64,000 nucleotides of DNA from Paenibacillus taiwanensis DSM 18679 (GCF_000425125.1 NZ_KE384308.1:116838-180837); one strand, 5' to 3'. Shown: positions 8,482 to 18,382, counted from the stretch's first letter. The notes: a model not told the origin generated them from the letters alone. Made by a program: numbers and translations.

Positions 8482-9315
8482 ATGAAAAAATGGATTAGCA
8501 CCGTATTAGTAGTCCTATTACTCCTCTCATCAGCATCAATCGTATGGGCAGCGGAAGAAAGCGGTGATGGATTTAGATCTCAAATTAAGCAATTCAATTT
8601 CGCTGAGACCGTTGTAGGTGGACAGACAACTTTAAAAATACCAAGCAGCGCTTATATAAATGCCATCGCGGGTAAAATCTATCCTGAATTTTTTATTTCG
8701 ATCAATTCAAAGCAAGGGGCAACTTTTGACGGTGGTGTTATTTTAGATGGTAACCAGTGGAAAGCTGTTATATTCGGTGGAGCAAGCAGCAGTGCGTGGC
8801 AAGAAACAAACATTAGCAACATTACAGGACAAACCGTCCATCTGAAGTTTGCCGGGGAAAAAGATTCACGGGGTGAGTTTATTGTAAAGCTGACAGTTTC
8901 AAATGCATCTGGCAGCGTCATCGGTTCTATCTCGGTTGATAAATATACACCTAAATACTATAAAGGCAATCGGGACGGCGAGCTTGGCTGGTTGGCTGAA
9001 AACCCGTATTATTCGGGTCTAAATAGCGTGAGCTACGAATTAAACATGGTGCCGACTTCATCGATTTCAGCTGGATATTATCACAAGACAACAGGTAGTA
9101 ATGGGAAGAGAGCTTTCTTTGACGGTGCTGAGATGTCAATTGCAGTGCCAGTCAAAAAAGCGGGTGGAACATTGGCGTTAAACAGCTTCTCATGGAGCCA
9201 TACGAAAAACTGTGATGATTCCCAGTATTCACAAGCAGATGTAGACAAAATCGTTTACGATGTGTCCAACCAAACGTATTTATATACAACGATGAACTTT
9301 AATAATCTCCCTTAA
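8482..9315 (+). CDS. secreted protein of unknown function (277 aa)
   Basis: ATG at 8482 follows AGGAGG. A classical signal peptide (MKKWISTVLVVLLLLSSASIVWA) ends in an AxA-type cleavage site. The mature part is beta-rich (FFISINSKQGATFDGG, EFIVKLTVSNASGSVIGSISV), suggesting a lectin/laminin-G-like sandwich; I see a weak resemblance to Bacillus YrpD-type secreted proteins but would not assign it. Two cysteines at most; no catalytic motif. It follows another secreted protein gene 135 bases away and could share expression. Confidence 0.65.
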   Translation: MKKWISTVLVVLLLLSSASIVWAAEESGDGFRSQIKQFNFAETVVGGQTTLKIPSSAYINAIAGKIYPEFFISINSKQGATFDGGVILDGNQWKAVIFGGASSSAWQETNISNITGQTVHLKFAGEKDSRGEFIVKLTVSNASGSVIGSISVDKYTPKYYKGNRDGELGWLAENPYYSGLNSVSYELNMVPTSSISAGYYHKTTGSNGKRAFFDGAEMSIAVPVKKAGGTLALNSFSWSHTKNCDDSQYSQADVDKIVYDVSNQTYLYTTMNFNNLP

Positions 9316-9401
9316 ACACCACACTCCAACAACGTCATCCAAGCTACACGCATAATGTAATGGAACTTTCATGACCCTTTATGGAAAATACGCTTAGACA
9401 A

Positions 9402-9523
9402 CAGTCAGCCGGTGGGTGATGTCACCTCCCCAGATGTACAAGTTGGCAACCACTCACCGGCAGGCTGACTTGCTTGTAACATGTTAACCTGATTAAATAT
9501 GGCTGTTAAAGCTGCTAACAGCC
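9402..9523. other. two hairpins in the 336-base gap before the CRISPR array
   Basis: An imperfect long hairpin (9402-9471) pairs CAGTCAGCC/GGCTGACT at the base and GGTG/CACC higher up; a second has a perfect 8-bp stem (GGCTGTTA 9501-9508, TAACAGCC 9516-9523). Neither is followed by a good T-run. They may terminate the secreted-protein transcript or be part of a structured RNA. No ORF is supported here. Confidence 0.35.
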
Positions 9524-9651
9524 TCCCCCTCCGTGTTACATATCTCCTATAGTTTGTTCCGAACCACAAAACGATAAGCCACACTGTGATCCTTTTAAGA
9601 ACCGTCTAGGGTATAACTTGGTCAACAGAACACGGGTTAAATTACTTTTAT

Positions 9652-10230
9652 ATTTCTGACCACGCACTCGAATAGAGTGCGACCATAAAGTCCGATCTCA
9701 TCTGTTCTAAGTGACATCGTAGTTTCTATCCACGCACTCGTATAGAGTGCGACATGACACCCAATTTCGGTTAGACCAAATTCCTTAGCTGCCGTTTCTA
9801 TCCACGCACTCGTATAGAGTGCGACTAAAACTCGAAAATCAGGATTGGGAAGACGAATACATGTTTCTATCCACGCACTCGTATAGAGTGCGACGTATCA
9901 CATTGCTGAGCGCGAGGATGTGGCAAAGTTTCTATCCACGCACTCGTATAGAGTGCGACTGCCACACAGGCGGCAATCAGGGCAGGATACAGCGAGTTTC
10001 TATCCACGCACTCGTATAGAGTGCGACGTGATCCTTCTTCGAAAAGGTATGAGGATATGCCAGTTTCTATCCACGCACTCGTATAGAGTGCGACTTAAGG
10101 AGACGAGTAATAAACGAGACGCAGCTGCAAATGTTTCTATCCACGCACTCGTATAGAGTGCGACTAATAAGGTGTACGATCTCGACAATGAATTTGATGT
10201 TTCTATCCACGCACTCGTATAGAGTGCGAC
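9652..10230 (-). CRISPR. CRISPR array, type I-C-like repeat, 9 repeats and 8 spacers
   Basis: Eight identical 32-bp repeats begin at 9722, 9794, 9863, 9928, 9996, 10063, 10133 and 10199; a ninth, at 9652-9683, differs at four positions. Spacers are 38, 40, 37, 33, 36, 35, 38 and 34 bases, all different. On the minus strand the repeat reads GTCGCACTC..GAGTGCG..GGATAGAAAC, with a 7-bp palindrome (CGCACTC/GAGTGCG), the form known for type I-C systems of Bacillales. The decayed repeat at the left marks the old end, so the leader lies at the right and transcription runs leftward. No cas gene is in this window; Cas proteins must come from elsewhere or the array is orphaned. Confidence 0.97.
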
Positions 10231-10580
10231 TGCGGGTACAAAGAGCCCTTGTCCCACTAAGGCTCCCAGCCCCAAAAGTGCGGGTCTCCAAAACATAAGG
10301 CAAACTTCACTGACAATCAACTGACAAAAAGCCGAAATCCCTTATGCAGCAAGAGGTGCGGATCTCCTAGGGATTTCATGTGCACCTGAGGTCCGCACCA
10401 GAGAATCTTTTAACCTAAACGAGTCTATACCGTTATGTTTAGTATCGCTTATAGATTACCAAGTGGCAAGTGGAGCGCTTATATTTATTTAAGAACCAAT
10501 AACATATCCATAGCGGATACGTTAATAAGGTATGTACAGACTAGAGATCACTTCAAAATAGCCCTATTCTGAGGCTGCAC
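10231..10580 (-). promoter_or_regulatory. probable CRISPR leader
   Basis: 350 non-coding bases on the undecayed side of the array. Read on the minus strand it runs through GGTGCGGA and GAGACCCGCAC elements and AT-rich stretches toward the first repeat, as leaders do. It also holds an inverted pair of GGTGCGGATCTC/GTGCACCTGAGGTCCGCACC-like segments around 10355-10400. No ORF seen. Confidence 0.55.
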
Positions 10581-10616
10581 ACAAAAGCCCTCACTTGTTA
10601 AAGTGAGGGCTTTTGT
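10581..10616 (-). terminator. terminator of ahpC-ahpF
   Basis: Perfect 16-bp stem (ACAAAAGCCCTCACTT / AAGTGAGGGCTTTTGT) with a GTTA loop; A- and T-tracts on both sides let it work in either direction. It lies 22 bases past the ahpF stop. Confidence 0.85.
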
Positions 10617-10638
10617 ACAATTGATATAGATAACGTTA

Positions 10639-12168
10639 TTAATTGCGGATTAGATAGTCAAACGCACCCAAAGCTGCTGTAGCACCAGATCCCATAGAGA
10701 TGATGATTTGCTTATAAGGACTATTCGTACAGTCACCTGCTGCAAATACACCTGGTACATTTGTAGCACCGTGACTGTTTACCACAATCTCGCCCATACG
10801 CGAACGCTCAACCGTGTCGGCTAACCAATCTGTATTTGGCACGAGACCAATTTGAACAAATACACCTTGCAACTCAACATGATGCTCTTCGCCTGTCGCA
10901 CGATCAACATAAGAAATGCCGTTAACCTTATCCGTTCCCGTAATTTCTTTAGTTTGCACGTTTTTGTGAACCGTAACGTTAGGTAAGCTGTAAAGTCGGT
11001 CTTGCAGCACGGCATCTGCTTTGAGCTCTGGCGCAAACTCTAATACCGTTACATGTCTTACAATTCCTGCAAGATCAATCGCCGCCTCAATGCCTGAATT
11101 ACCGCCCCCAACTACCGCAACATCTTTACCTGTGAATAATGGGCCGTCACAATGCGGGCAGTAAGCCACCCCTTTGTTCTTAAACTCCACTTCACCAGGA
11201 ACACCAATGTTCCGCCAACGCGCACCTGTTGATACAATTACCGTTTTACTTTTAAGGACAGCACCGTTTTCGAGTTCAATCTCGATAAAGTCTTTCTTCT
11301 CCAGACGCTTGGCACGCTGCAATTTCATGACATCGATATTGTACTCTTTCACCTGCTCCTCAATACTTGCAACGAGCTTAGGACCTTCCGTATATTTGAC
11401 ACTGATAAAGTTCTCAATCCCCATCGTGTCATTCACCTGACCGCCAAAGCGTTCAGCAACTATACCAGTCCGAATCCCTTTACGCGCTGCATAGATGGCT
11501 GCACTTGCACCAGCAGGGCCACTACCAACAACAAGTACATCATATGGAGCCTTGTTGTCAAATTCCGATGCATCCGGAGCCGTTCCTAACTTGGCAAGAA
11601 TTTCTTCAACAGTCATCCGACCGCTGTCAAAAAATTCACCGTTCAGGTAAACGCTCGGCACAGCCATAACATCCTTACTCTCTACCTCTTCTTTGAAGAC
11701 AGCACCATCAATCATTGTATGTGTAATACCAGGATTAAAGATACTCATCAAGTTGAGAGCCTGCACAACGTCAGGACAATTATGACAGCTCAAGCTAATA
11801 TAACTCTCAAATTTATATTCGCCTTGAATACTTTTAATTTGATCGATTACACTTTGCTCTACCTTGGGTGGTCTGCCGCTAACCTGCAACAATGCCAATA
11901 CCAAGGAAGTAAATTCATGCCCTAACGGACTTCCGGCAAAAGTGACCCCAGTATCTTCGCCTACACGATTTACGCTAAAGCTAGGTGTTCTGGATAGCTG
12001 CACCTTTTCCACCGTTATCTTTGCAGACATGCTGGCAATTTCATCAACCAATGCGGACATCTCTTGAGATGCCTCATCCGTGCCAGCACTAACTTTCAGT
12101 ACAATATCTCCCTCTAGTAATTGAAGATATTGTTCCAGTTGCGCTTTTAATTCCTGATCTAGTGTCAT
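10639..12168 (-). CDS. ahpF: alkyl hydroperoxide reductase subunit F (NADH:peroxiredoxin reductase)
   Basis: Flavoprotein disulfide reductase that passes electrons from NADH to AhpC. At 509 residues it is full length. The N-terminal tandem thioredoxin-fold domain has its redox pair in [10 protein letters not shown] (about residue 130); the FAD site is [15 protein letters not shown] (about 214), the NAD site [12 protein letters not shown] (about 353) and the second dithiol CPHCDG (about 337). C-terminal FAD contact: [10 protein letters not shown]. Starts 11 bases after ahpC with AAGGTG upstream, so the two form an operon under the PerR-like promoter ahead of ahpC. Confidence 0.97.
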   Translation of the reverse strand: MTLDQELKAQLEQYLQLLEGDIVLKVSAGTDEASQEMSALVDEIASMSAKITVEKVQLSRTPSFSVNRVGEDTGVTFAGSPLGHEFTSLVLALLQVSGRPPKVEQSVIDQIKSIQGEYKFESYISLSCHNCPDVVQALNLMSIFNPGITHTMIDGAVFKEEVESKDVMAVPSVYLNGEFFDSGRMTVEEILAKLGTAPDASEFDNKAPYDVLVVGSGPAGASAAIYAARKGIRTGIVAERFGGQVNDTMGIENFISVKYTEGPKLVASIEEQVKEYNIDVMKLQRAKRLEKKDFIEIELENGAVLKSKTVIVSTGARWRNIGVPGEVEFKNKGVAYCPHCDGPLFTGKDVAVVGGGNSGIEAAIDLAGIVRHVTVLEFAPELKADAVLQDRLYSLPNVTVHKNVQTKEITGTDKVNGISYVDRATGEEHHVELQGVFVQIGLVPNTDWLADTVERSRMGEIVVNSHGATNVPGVFAAGDCTNSPYKQIIISMGSGATAALGAFDYLIRN

Positions 12169-12179
12169 ATGATCACACC

Positions 12180-12743
12180 TTAAATTTTGCCTACGAGATC
12201 AAGGCTTGGTTTAAGCGTTTTTCCGCCTTCTTGCCATTTTGCCGGGCACACTTCACCTGGATTGTTACGCACATACTGTGCTGCTTTAATTTTGTTTACA
12301 AGTGCACTTGCATCACGACCGATGCCACCTGCTGTAATTTCTACTGTTTGAATTACACCATCAGGATCGATGATAAACGTACCGCGATCTGCTAGACCTT
12401 CAGATTCGATCAATACATCGAAGTTGCGGGAAATCGTATGGGAAGGATCACCAATCATAATGTAAGTAACTTTGCCAATAGCTTCAGAGCTAGCATGCCA
12501 TGCTTTATGTGTGAAATGTGTATCAGTTGAAACGGAATATACTTCTACGCCCAACTTTTGTAATGTTTCGTATTGATTTTGCAAATCTTCAAGCTCTGTA
12601 GGACATACAAATGTGAAATCTGCTGGGTAGAAGCAAACTACGCTCCATTTGCCTTTGAAATTCTCTTCCGTAACATCGATGAATTTCCCGTTGTGAAATG
12701 CAGATGCTTTAAATGGTAATACTTCTGTTCCGATAAGTGACAT
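12180..12743 (-). CDS. ahpC: alkyl hydroperoxide reductase subunit C (2-Cys peroxiredoxin)
   Basis: Typical 187-residue AhpC. The peroxidatic cysteine is in [12 protein letters not shown] and the resolving cysteine in [11 protein letters not shown] near the C-terminus. It reduces H2O2, organic peroxides and peroxynitrite in the cytoplasm and is re-reduced by AhpF, encoded next. AAAAGGAG lies 7 bases ahead of the ATG. Expression should be peroxide-inducible through PerR because two PerR-box-like sequences flank the promoter. Confidence 0.98.
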   Translation of the reverse strand: MSLIGTEVLPFKASAFHNGKFIDVTEENFKGKWSVVCFYPADFTFVCPTELEDLQNQYETLQKLGVEVYSVSTDTHFTHKAWHASSEAIGKVTYIMIGDPSHTISRNFDVLIESEGLADRGTFIIDPDGVIQTVEITAGGIGRDASALVNKIKAAQYVRNNPGEVCPAKWQEGGKTLKPSLDLVGKI

Positions 12744-12821
12744 ATTTATAATCTCCTTTTAAATGTAGTGTAATGATTAAAGTCCATTCAGAAACTGTAA
12801 GCTACATTTCCTGAAGACACT

Positions 12822-12882
12822 TTATAATCATTATTATTTACGAAATGATGCAATCTGTCAAGCTATTTTATAATCATTACAA
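12822..12882 (-). promoter_or_regulatory. ahpC promoter with two PerR-box-like operators
   Basis: On the minus strand, TTGACA (12856-12861), a 17-base spacer and AATAAT (12833-12838) form a sigma-A promoter. Two 15-mers each match the Per box TTATAATnATTATAA with one mismatch: TTATAATCATTACAA at 12868-12882 (upstream of -35) and TTATAATCATTATTA at 12822-12836 (over the -10). This is the arrangement expected for PerR repression. The rest of the 427-base gap (12744-13170) holds no supported gene. Confidence 0.8.
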
Positions 12883-13170
12883 ATTGAGAACTTTTTTCAG
12901 TGAGCCTCATCATTTATTATTACTTATTGGAAAGGTAACTATTCCTACTGCTGCAACAAATCTCTGATCATCATTACTGAAATATAGAGCTGTAACACTT
13001 ATCAGTGTTTCCGCAACATTTCTGTTGTTACAATGCTAGACTGATTCTACTATATCGTAACCACGGAAGCCATGACGAGAAACTAAAGTCCTAGATTGAA
13101 CCGCACCTCTAAACTATTATTTATTCGTAATTTGCAACAAATGATCTCATCTATTCCTTTATAGAAGGAA

Positions 13171-13340
13171 TTACAACGTTTTAATTAGCTCTATATTTGC
13201 GAAGGTGTTCTCCGAATGAATCCTATCCCCAAATATACCACTTATCTCGTTAAACCCTGCCTTAGTCCAAAATCGAATGGCGGGCCAATTTTTAACTGCA
13301 ATATTTACTCTCGTATGCGTATACCCTAGATTAGTCGACT
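13171..13340 (-). pseudogene. C-terminal remnant of a GNAT acetyltransferase
   Basis: The end of the open frame here (TRVNIAVKNWPAIRFWTKAGFNEI..) has the NxxAIRFWTKAGF ending of GNAT enzymes, but the acetyl-CoA binding half is missing and the frame upstream runs into unrelated sequence overlapping the selO 3' end. It looks like a decayed gene fragment. Confidence 0.5.
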
Positions 13341-13400
13341 CCCAACGATCCGGAACAGTTAAGCAGGACAAGAGCACCACCCCACACCCCCATTTATTTT

Positions 13401-14876
13401 TTAGGTGCCACAAAAAGTTCGGTAAGGCGTCTCCGTTGACTCAGGCAATGTCGCGTATTCATTCTGTTCAGGAGTGTAAGCGTAAGGGTTAGAGAGAGCA
13501 TCCATCAGCTTGCGCATCAGTGTAAAGTCCCCGTCTTGCACCGCTGCTTCCAGCGCCGCCTCTACCTGATGGTTACGGGCAATAATTGCAGGATTGCTGT
13601 TTTGCATTAATTGCTGTGAGGCGGCTGTTGATTGCTGCTGTCTGGCCAGTCTAGCCTGCCATTGCTCGTGCCATTGCTTAAATTCCGCCGTTTCAAACCA
13701 GATTAAATCCTCATATTTCCCCAAAGTAAGGGCACGGAACGTGTTCGTGTAGTCCGCTCCATACTTTCGCATCCCACTAAGCAAATTGTCGATTAAAGAT
13801 TCATCTTGCTGCTCTTCGTTAAATATGCCCAGCTTAGCTCTCATTCCTTTAAGCCAGTTGTGAACATACATCTCAGCAAAATCCGATATAGCCTCTTCTG
13901 CCATTTCAATTGCCTGTGACTCATTCGTATGAAGAAGAGGCAATAAGGTTTCAGCAAATCTGGCAAGATTCCATGCCGCTATTTGTGGCTGATTACCATA
14001 AGCATAACGACCCCGTGTGTCAATGGAACTAAAAACGGTTGCCGGATCATAAGCATCCATAAACGCGCACGGCCCATAATCGATCGTTTCTCCACTTATC
14101 GTCATATTGTCAGTATTCATGACACCATGCACAAAACCCACTAGCTGCCACTGTGCAATAAGCGCAGCCTGACGCTTTATCACTTCACGGAGCAAGGATA
14201 AATAGCGGTTCTCATGTGACTCCGCCTCTGCAAAATGTCTATGCCATGCATAATGAGCAAGTGTCTCAAGCTCTTCAACAGTTCCCCATTGTGAAACATA
14301 TTGAAAAGTGCCTACACGAAGATGACTGGCTGCTACGCGGCTCAAAATTGCACCTGGCAGTTCTGTTTCTCGGATTATGGATTCACCGGTCGTTACAACT
14401 GCCAAGCTGCGGGTAGTTGCAATGCCGAGCGCATGCATCGCTTCGCTGATCACATATTCGCGCAGCATCGGCCCTAATGCAGCTCTTCCGTCTCCACTGC
14501 GAGAATAGGGTGTTGGTCCTGAACCTTTCAGTTGAATGTCAAATCGCTTTCCAGATGGTGAAATGTGTTCACCTAGCAAAAGTGCCCGTCCATCCCCTAA
14601 CAGGTTAAAATGTCCGAATTGATGACCTGCATAGGCTTGAGCGAGCGGGGAAGCACCTTCTGGCAGTTTGTTTCCTGCCAGTATAGCTATTCCTGCAGCA
14701 CTTTCCAGCGCCTTCGTATTCAGCCCCAGTGTGTCTGCCAACGGCTGATTAATGACAACCAACTGCGGAAATGGTACAGGCGTTGGGTTAAGTCTTGTAT
14801 ATAGGGAGTCAGGAAGACGTACATAGCTGTTATCAAAATTCCATCCCGCATTAAGGGGTGTTTCATTTATTGGCAT
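13401..14876 (-). CDS. selO: SelO/YdiU family protein adenylyltransferase
   Basis: Pseudokinase-fold enzyme that transfers AMP from ATP to protein Ser/Thr/Tyr residues. Family marks: N-terminal [73 protein letters not shown] (nucleotide-binding loop) and the metal/catalytic [22 protein letters not shown]. At 491 residues it is full length for the bacterial family. AAGGTGACAGG precedes the ATG. SelO is linked to redox homeostasis in other bacteria; ahpCF lies next door, though separately promoted. Confidence 0.95.
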   Translation of the reverse strand: MPINETPLNAGWNFDNSYVRLPDSLYTRLNPTPVPFPQLVVINQPLADTLGLNTKALESAAGIAILAGNKLPEGASPLAQAYAGHQFGHFNLLGDGRALLLGEHISPSGKRFDIQLKGSGPTPYSRSGDGRAALGPMLREYVISEAMHALGIATTRSLAVVTTGESIIRETELPGAILSRVAASHLRVGTFQYVSQWGTVEELETLAHYAWHRHFAEAESHENRYLSLLREVIKRQAALIAQWQLVGFVHGVMNTDNMTISGETIDYGPCAFMDAYDPATVFSSIDTRGRYAYGNQPQIAAWNLARFAETLLPLLHTNESQAIEMAEEAISDFAEMYVHNWLKGMRAKLGIFNEEQQDESLIDNLLSGMRKYGADYTNTFRALTLGKYEDLIWFETAEFKQWHEQWQARLARQQQSTAASQQLMQNSNPAIIARNHQVEAALEAAVQDGDFTLMRKLMDALSNPYAYTPEQNEYATLPESTETPYRTFCGT

Positions 14877-15111
14877 CCTGTCACCTTATTTCTTCAATTG
14901 TTTTCAGTCCATGCTTATCACTTTAGGCTTGACTGCTGCACATTTATTATACCCTTTCCATACATCATTGTGCCTTTTTTAATGAAGATAGTGGTAAGAA
15001 TTTAAATTATTCCGTCTGTACAATTGTGTTCGCTTTGGTAACGATGAAATTTTACAATTGCTCAGACTTCATTTCCAAAATGAACATTGTCCCAGTAGCA
15101 AGTAAAAATAC

Positions 15112-15154
15112 AGCACACGTCAAATCATAGTTGTCCCTTGTTGTGGCGTGTGCT
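15112..15154 (-). terminator. terminator of the siderophore transporter operon
   Basis: AGCACACG/CGTGTGCT stem with a large loop, followed on the minus strand by GTATTTTTACT, 20 bases after the permease stop. The remaining spacer up to selO (14877-15111) shows no gene. Confidence 0.6.
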
Positions 15155-15173
15155 TATGTATCATGACTAAACA

Positions 15174-16196
15174 TTAATTTGATTTTGACAAAAGATAGAG
15201 GAAATAAGGAGTGACAAAAATCGTAATGATGACACCAGTTGGAACGTCCGCTCCCATACTGACCGTACGTGTAAAAGTATCTGCCACCAAAATAATTAAA
15301 GCACCAACCAATGCGGCAGTAGGCGTCATAAACTTGTGGTTAGGGCCTACGATTTTACGGGCCAAATGAGGCGCGATCAAACCTACGAAGAAAAAGTTGC
15401 CTCCAAGCGCGACACTGCCCGATGATAACGCGACGGCAGCAAGCGTCAAACCAATAAACTCCCGTTTGATGGCGACGCCGAGACCCGTAGCGGTTTGATT
15501 TCCTAGATTTAACGTATTAAGCGTATTCGATTTATAGCATACATAAAAGCCAATAATGATTACCCAGGGCAGCAGCACCATAATATACTTCCAGTCAGCC
15601 CCCCACAAATTTCCGATCTGCCAACGCAGCGCAAAATCATACTGTTTCTGTTCTAAGCCAAGTGTAATCATGAGTGTTAACGCCCCATATCCACTGCCTA
15701 AGGCCACACCCGTCAAAATCAGACCAGTGGGCGACAGCTCTTTGCCTTTACGATAGGCGAGCACAAATATAAGCATAGCTGCCGTGATGCCGCCTACAAA
15801 GGCCAGCACTGGCAACAACATAGGTGACCAAAATCCATTCGCCGCAAACACAGTAATATAAAGCATGACAAACAAGCCAGAACCTGAGCTGATGCCGAGC
15901 GTGCCTGGACTGGCCAGATCGTTTCGGAGCAGGCTTTGCATGACACAGCCCGAGATGGCCATCCCCATGCCGACTAACACTGCCAAAACAATTCGAGGCA
16001 GACGAAGCTCAAACACGATTAAATTTTGCTTCTCCGTCCCCTTACCGATGATCACTTGCAGTACCTCAAGCGGAGATAGATTTAAGCGCCCCACATTCAT
16101 ACTAAGCACCGCAACGAGCAGCACCAATATAGAGAGCAACAAAATTATACCAACTGGTTTTGAAAATGTTAATTTCTTCTTTACAAGTTGAGTCAA
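15174..16196 (-). CDS. FecCD-family siderophore ABC transporter permease (second)
   Basis: A 340-residue BtuC/FecCD permease with about nine membrane segments, SGCVMQSLLRNDLASPGTLGISSG (the family PLA.P..LGI.SG signature) and the C-terminal VALGGNFFFVGLIAPHLARKIVG coupling region for the ATPase. The start is a TTG overlapping the stop of the upstream permease (TTGA), behind AAGGAGGGAG. Forms a membrane heterodimer with the preceding gene product to import ferric siderophore. No ATPase gene follows, so a shared ATPase must be encoded elsewhere, as known for Bacillus FeuABC with YusV. Confidence 0.93.
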   Translation of the reverse strand: MTQLVKKKLTFSKPVGIILLLSILVLLVAVLSMNVGRLNLSPLEVLQVIIGKGTEKQNLIVFELRLPRIVLAVLVGMGMAISGCVMQSLLRNDLASPGTLGISSGSGLFVMLYITVFAANGFWSPMLLPVLAFVGGITAAMLIFVLAYRKGKELSPTGLILTGVALGSGYGALTLMITLGLEQKQYDFALRWQIGNLWGADWKYIMVLLPWVIIIGFYVCYKSNTLNTLNLGNQTATGLGVAIKREFIGLTLAAVALSSGSVALGGNFFFVGLIAPHLARKIVGPNHKFMTPTAALVGALIILVADTFTRTVSMGADVPTGVIITIFVTPYFLYLLSKSN

Positions 16197-17218
16197 CCAA
16201 ACTCCCTCCTTTGTTTACGAACAAGATAAAGGAAGTATGGTACACCAATTAGAGCAAATATAATGCCTAGTGGAATTTCATGCGGACGACCAATCAATCT
16301 ACCTACTAAATCTGCACCAACCATAAACACTGCGCCATACAATGCACAAGCAGGTATGATATAACGGTAGTCCACACCAATGATGTAACGAACAATGTGC
16401 GGAACAATGAGTCCGACAAAGCCAATAGGACCAACAACAATAACAGAAAGCCCTGTAAGCAATAGAACAATGATGGTGGCAGCACCTTTAATCCGATTCA
16501 CACGGAGTCCAAGTCCAGCGGCAAGCTCTTCCCCGAAATTCAGTACCGTAATTGACGGAGAAAGCGTGATGGCCCAGATCAAACCAGCTACGAACACAGG
16601 TGTCACGTAAACAAGCTGGGTCCATTCCACATTAGCAGTTCCTCCCGCGGTCCAATAAGCCAGACTTTGTCCAATGTCATATTTAAGCGCAATATACGTG
16701 CTAAAAGAACCAAACAGCATGGAGATCGACATTCCCGCCAGCACCAGGCGTTGTGGAGTCATGCCGTGCTTGCCTACTGATGCCATATAATATGTAATAG
16801 CTGTAGCTACAGCTGCCCCCATACAGGAATATATCATCGTCTCTACGTACGATCGTCCTGGCAAAAAAGCCATACAAAGCGCAATCGCAAATGTCGATCC
16901 CGAACTAATGCCAAGAAGTCCTGAATCAGCCAGCGGATTGCGGGTAGTCCCTTGCATAACCGCTCCACATACGGCCAGACTGCATCCGACTACAATATCC
17001 GCTACTGTTCGAGGCAGTCGAAAAATTCGAATAATATGATGTTCTGGAATTCCAGAATCAAAATGAAAAAGTGCTCCCCAAGCTACGTCAAGGCTCATGT
17101 CGGCGGCCCCGAATGAGATCGATGCTGCTGTTGCTACAAGCAGCAAACTGGCGCCTATAAGCATGAACAAGCTAAACTTCAATCTTCCCTTGCTGCTGTT
17201 ATCTGCTTCCATTAACAT
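16193..17218 (-). CDS. FecCD-family siderophore ABC transporter permease (first)
   Basis: 341-residue BtuC-type permease: CGAVMQGTTRNPLADSGLLGISSGSTFA signature near residue 85 and VVGPIGFVGLIVPHIVRYIIG, the ATPase-coupling segment. AAGGTG lies just ahead of the ATG. Lies 34 bases after the binding protein gene and overlaps the second permease by four bases, so the three are one operon controlled by the Fur box at 18364. Confidence 0.94.
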   Translation of the reverse strand: MLMEADNSSKGRLKFSLFMLIGASLLLVATAASISFGAADMSLDVAWGALFHFDSGIPEHHIIRIFRLPRTVADIVVGCSLAVCGAVMQGTTRNPLADSGLLGISSGSTFAIALCMAFLPGRSYVETMIYSCMGAAVATAITYYMASVGKHGMTPQRLVLAGMSISMLFGSFSTYIALKYDIGQSLAYWTAGGTANVEWTQLVYVTPVFVAGLIWAITLSPSITVLNFGEELAAGLGLRVNRIKGAATIIVLLLTGLSVIVVGPIGFVGLIVPHIVRYIIGVDYRYIIPACALYGAVFMVGADLVGRLIGRPHEIPLGIIFALIGVPYFLYLVRKQRREFG

Positions 17219-17252
17219 ATTGACACCTTTTATTTGTAAGATGTATTCACCA

Positions 17253-18263
17253 TTATTGCTTATCTAATGCGAGCAACCGATCCAAGATATAATCCAACTG
17301 TGCTGTCATGCTCGCAACATCGGAATAATAGAACAAACCACCCACCTCAGCTGGAATTTGTATGACATTTCCTTGTTTAACGGCAGGAATGCTATTCCAA
17401 ATGACTGATTTTGCATACTCAGACTCGTATCCTTCTTTCAAAAACCAAAGTACGTAATCTCCAAAATATTGTGATGCCACTTCATAAGACAAAGAATCGC
17501 GCCCCTTACCCGATGTCTTGACCAATTGTTCAAGTTTCTCTGGCTTTTTCAGTCCAATATATTCATAGAGCAGTGTGCCGCCCCGTGAACCCGTCTCGTA
17601 CATAACACCGTAAGATTCTCGGCCCCAATCCTGCAGAATACTAAAGTTTTTGTTTTTAAAAATACCGCTGCTTAGCTTTCCTTTTGCATTGTTGAGCTTC
17701 TCTTCGAACACAGCAATTGCTTTTTTAGCCTCTGCCTCATGTCCTGTTGCTGCGCCAAGAAAAGATAATCGCTCGCTTGAGCTTACGTCTCCCTCGGGAA
17801 CGACTATAACCGGAGCAAGCTTAGAGAAATCCTCATAATCTTTAGGATCATAAGTAATGATAAGATCAGGGTCGTATTTTAAAATCTCCTCGGACTCCCA
17901 TTTCTCGGTGATCGGGATTCCCTCAAACTGCCCATAGAAGGGCATCGCTTTATCCGCATGCGCGTTTATCGCTACAGGCTTAATGCCAAGCGTAAATACC
18001 TCTCCGACATACCAGTTGACGATAACTCGCTGTGGATGAGCGGGCACCTCAACTTCCCCCATCACAGTCGTTACTTTTCGTGTCTCGGTGTTCTTCCCCT
18101 CGCTCGTATTGGATGGAGTAGAATCAGCGGACGATGCAGCTTTATTATTGTCTGCACTGGTAGAATTCGAACTGCTTGAGCTGCCGCAACCCGACAACGC
18201 CGTCATCACCAATGCTAGAACGAACACAAAAATACTCATTTGTTTATTCCATTTTTTAAACAT
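17253..18263 (-). CDS. iron-siderophore ABC transporter substrate-binding lipoprotein
   Basis: Lipoprotein signal with lipobox (VMTALSGCGSSSSS), then a Ser/Asn-rich linker and a class III periplasmic-binding fold: RKVTTVMGEVEVPAHPQRVIVNWYVGEVFTLGIKPVAI, ILKYDPDLIITYD, SARGG-like GSRGGTLLYEYIG, QIPAEVGGLFYYSD. It captures ferric siderophore at the cell surface and delivers it to the two permeases encoded downstream. Start at 18263 after GGGAGAG; the longer frame has no site. Which siderophore is bound cannot be read from sequence. Confidence 0.93.
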   Translation of the reverse strand: MFKKWNKQMSIFVFVLALVMTALSGCGSSSSSNSTSADNNKAASSADSTPSNTSEGKNTETRKVTTVMGEVEVPAHPQRVIVNWYVGEVFTLGIKPVAINAHADKAMPFYGQFEGIPITEKWESEEILKYDPDLIITYDPKDYEDFSKLAPVIVVPEGDVSSSERLSFLGAATGHEAEAKKAIAVFEEKLNNAKGKLSSGIFKNKNFSILQDWGRESYGVMYETGSRGGTLLYEYIGLKKPEKLEQLVKTSGKGRDSLSYEVASQYFGDYVLWFLKEGYESEYAKSVIWNSIPAVKQGNVIQIPAEVGGLFYYSDVASMTAQLDYILDRLLALDKQ

Positions 18264-18363
18264 GTTCTCTCTCCCTTTTGCTGAAATAATGTAAGATGCA
18301 AGTATTCTATGAAAACCAAGCAACTAAAAACGTAGAACAAAATAATAAGAAACAGCTTTTATT

Positions 18364-18382
18364 GATAATGATAATTATTATC
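18364..18382 (-). promoter_or_regulatory. Fur box upstream of siderophore transporter
   Basis: GATAATGATAATTATTATC matches the 19-bp Fur consensus GATAATGATAATCATTATC at 18 of 19 positions, about 100 bases ahead of the binding-protein gene. It predicts iron repression. The remaining spacer to 18719 shows nothing else clear. Confidence 0.88.

Noticed and set aside
10000-10320. Open frames of 78-106 codons across the CRISPR array on both strands
   Set aside because: They consist of translated repeats (recurring ALYTSAWIET, RTLYECVDRN or STHSYRVR); an artefact of repeat length.
9316-10580. cas genes next to the CRISPR array
   Set aside because: I looked on both strands; no frame of suitable length or Cas motif is present, only secreted-protein genes and ahpF flank the array.
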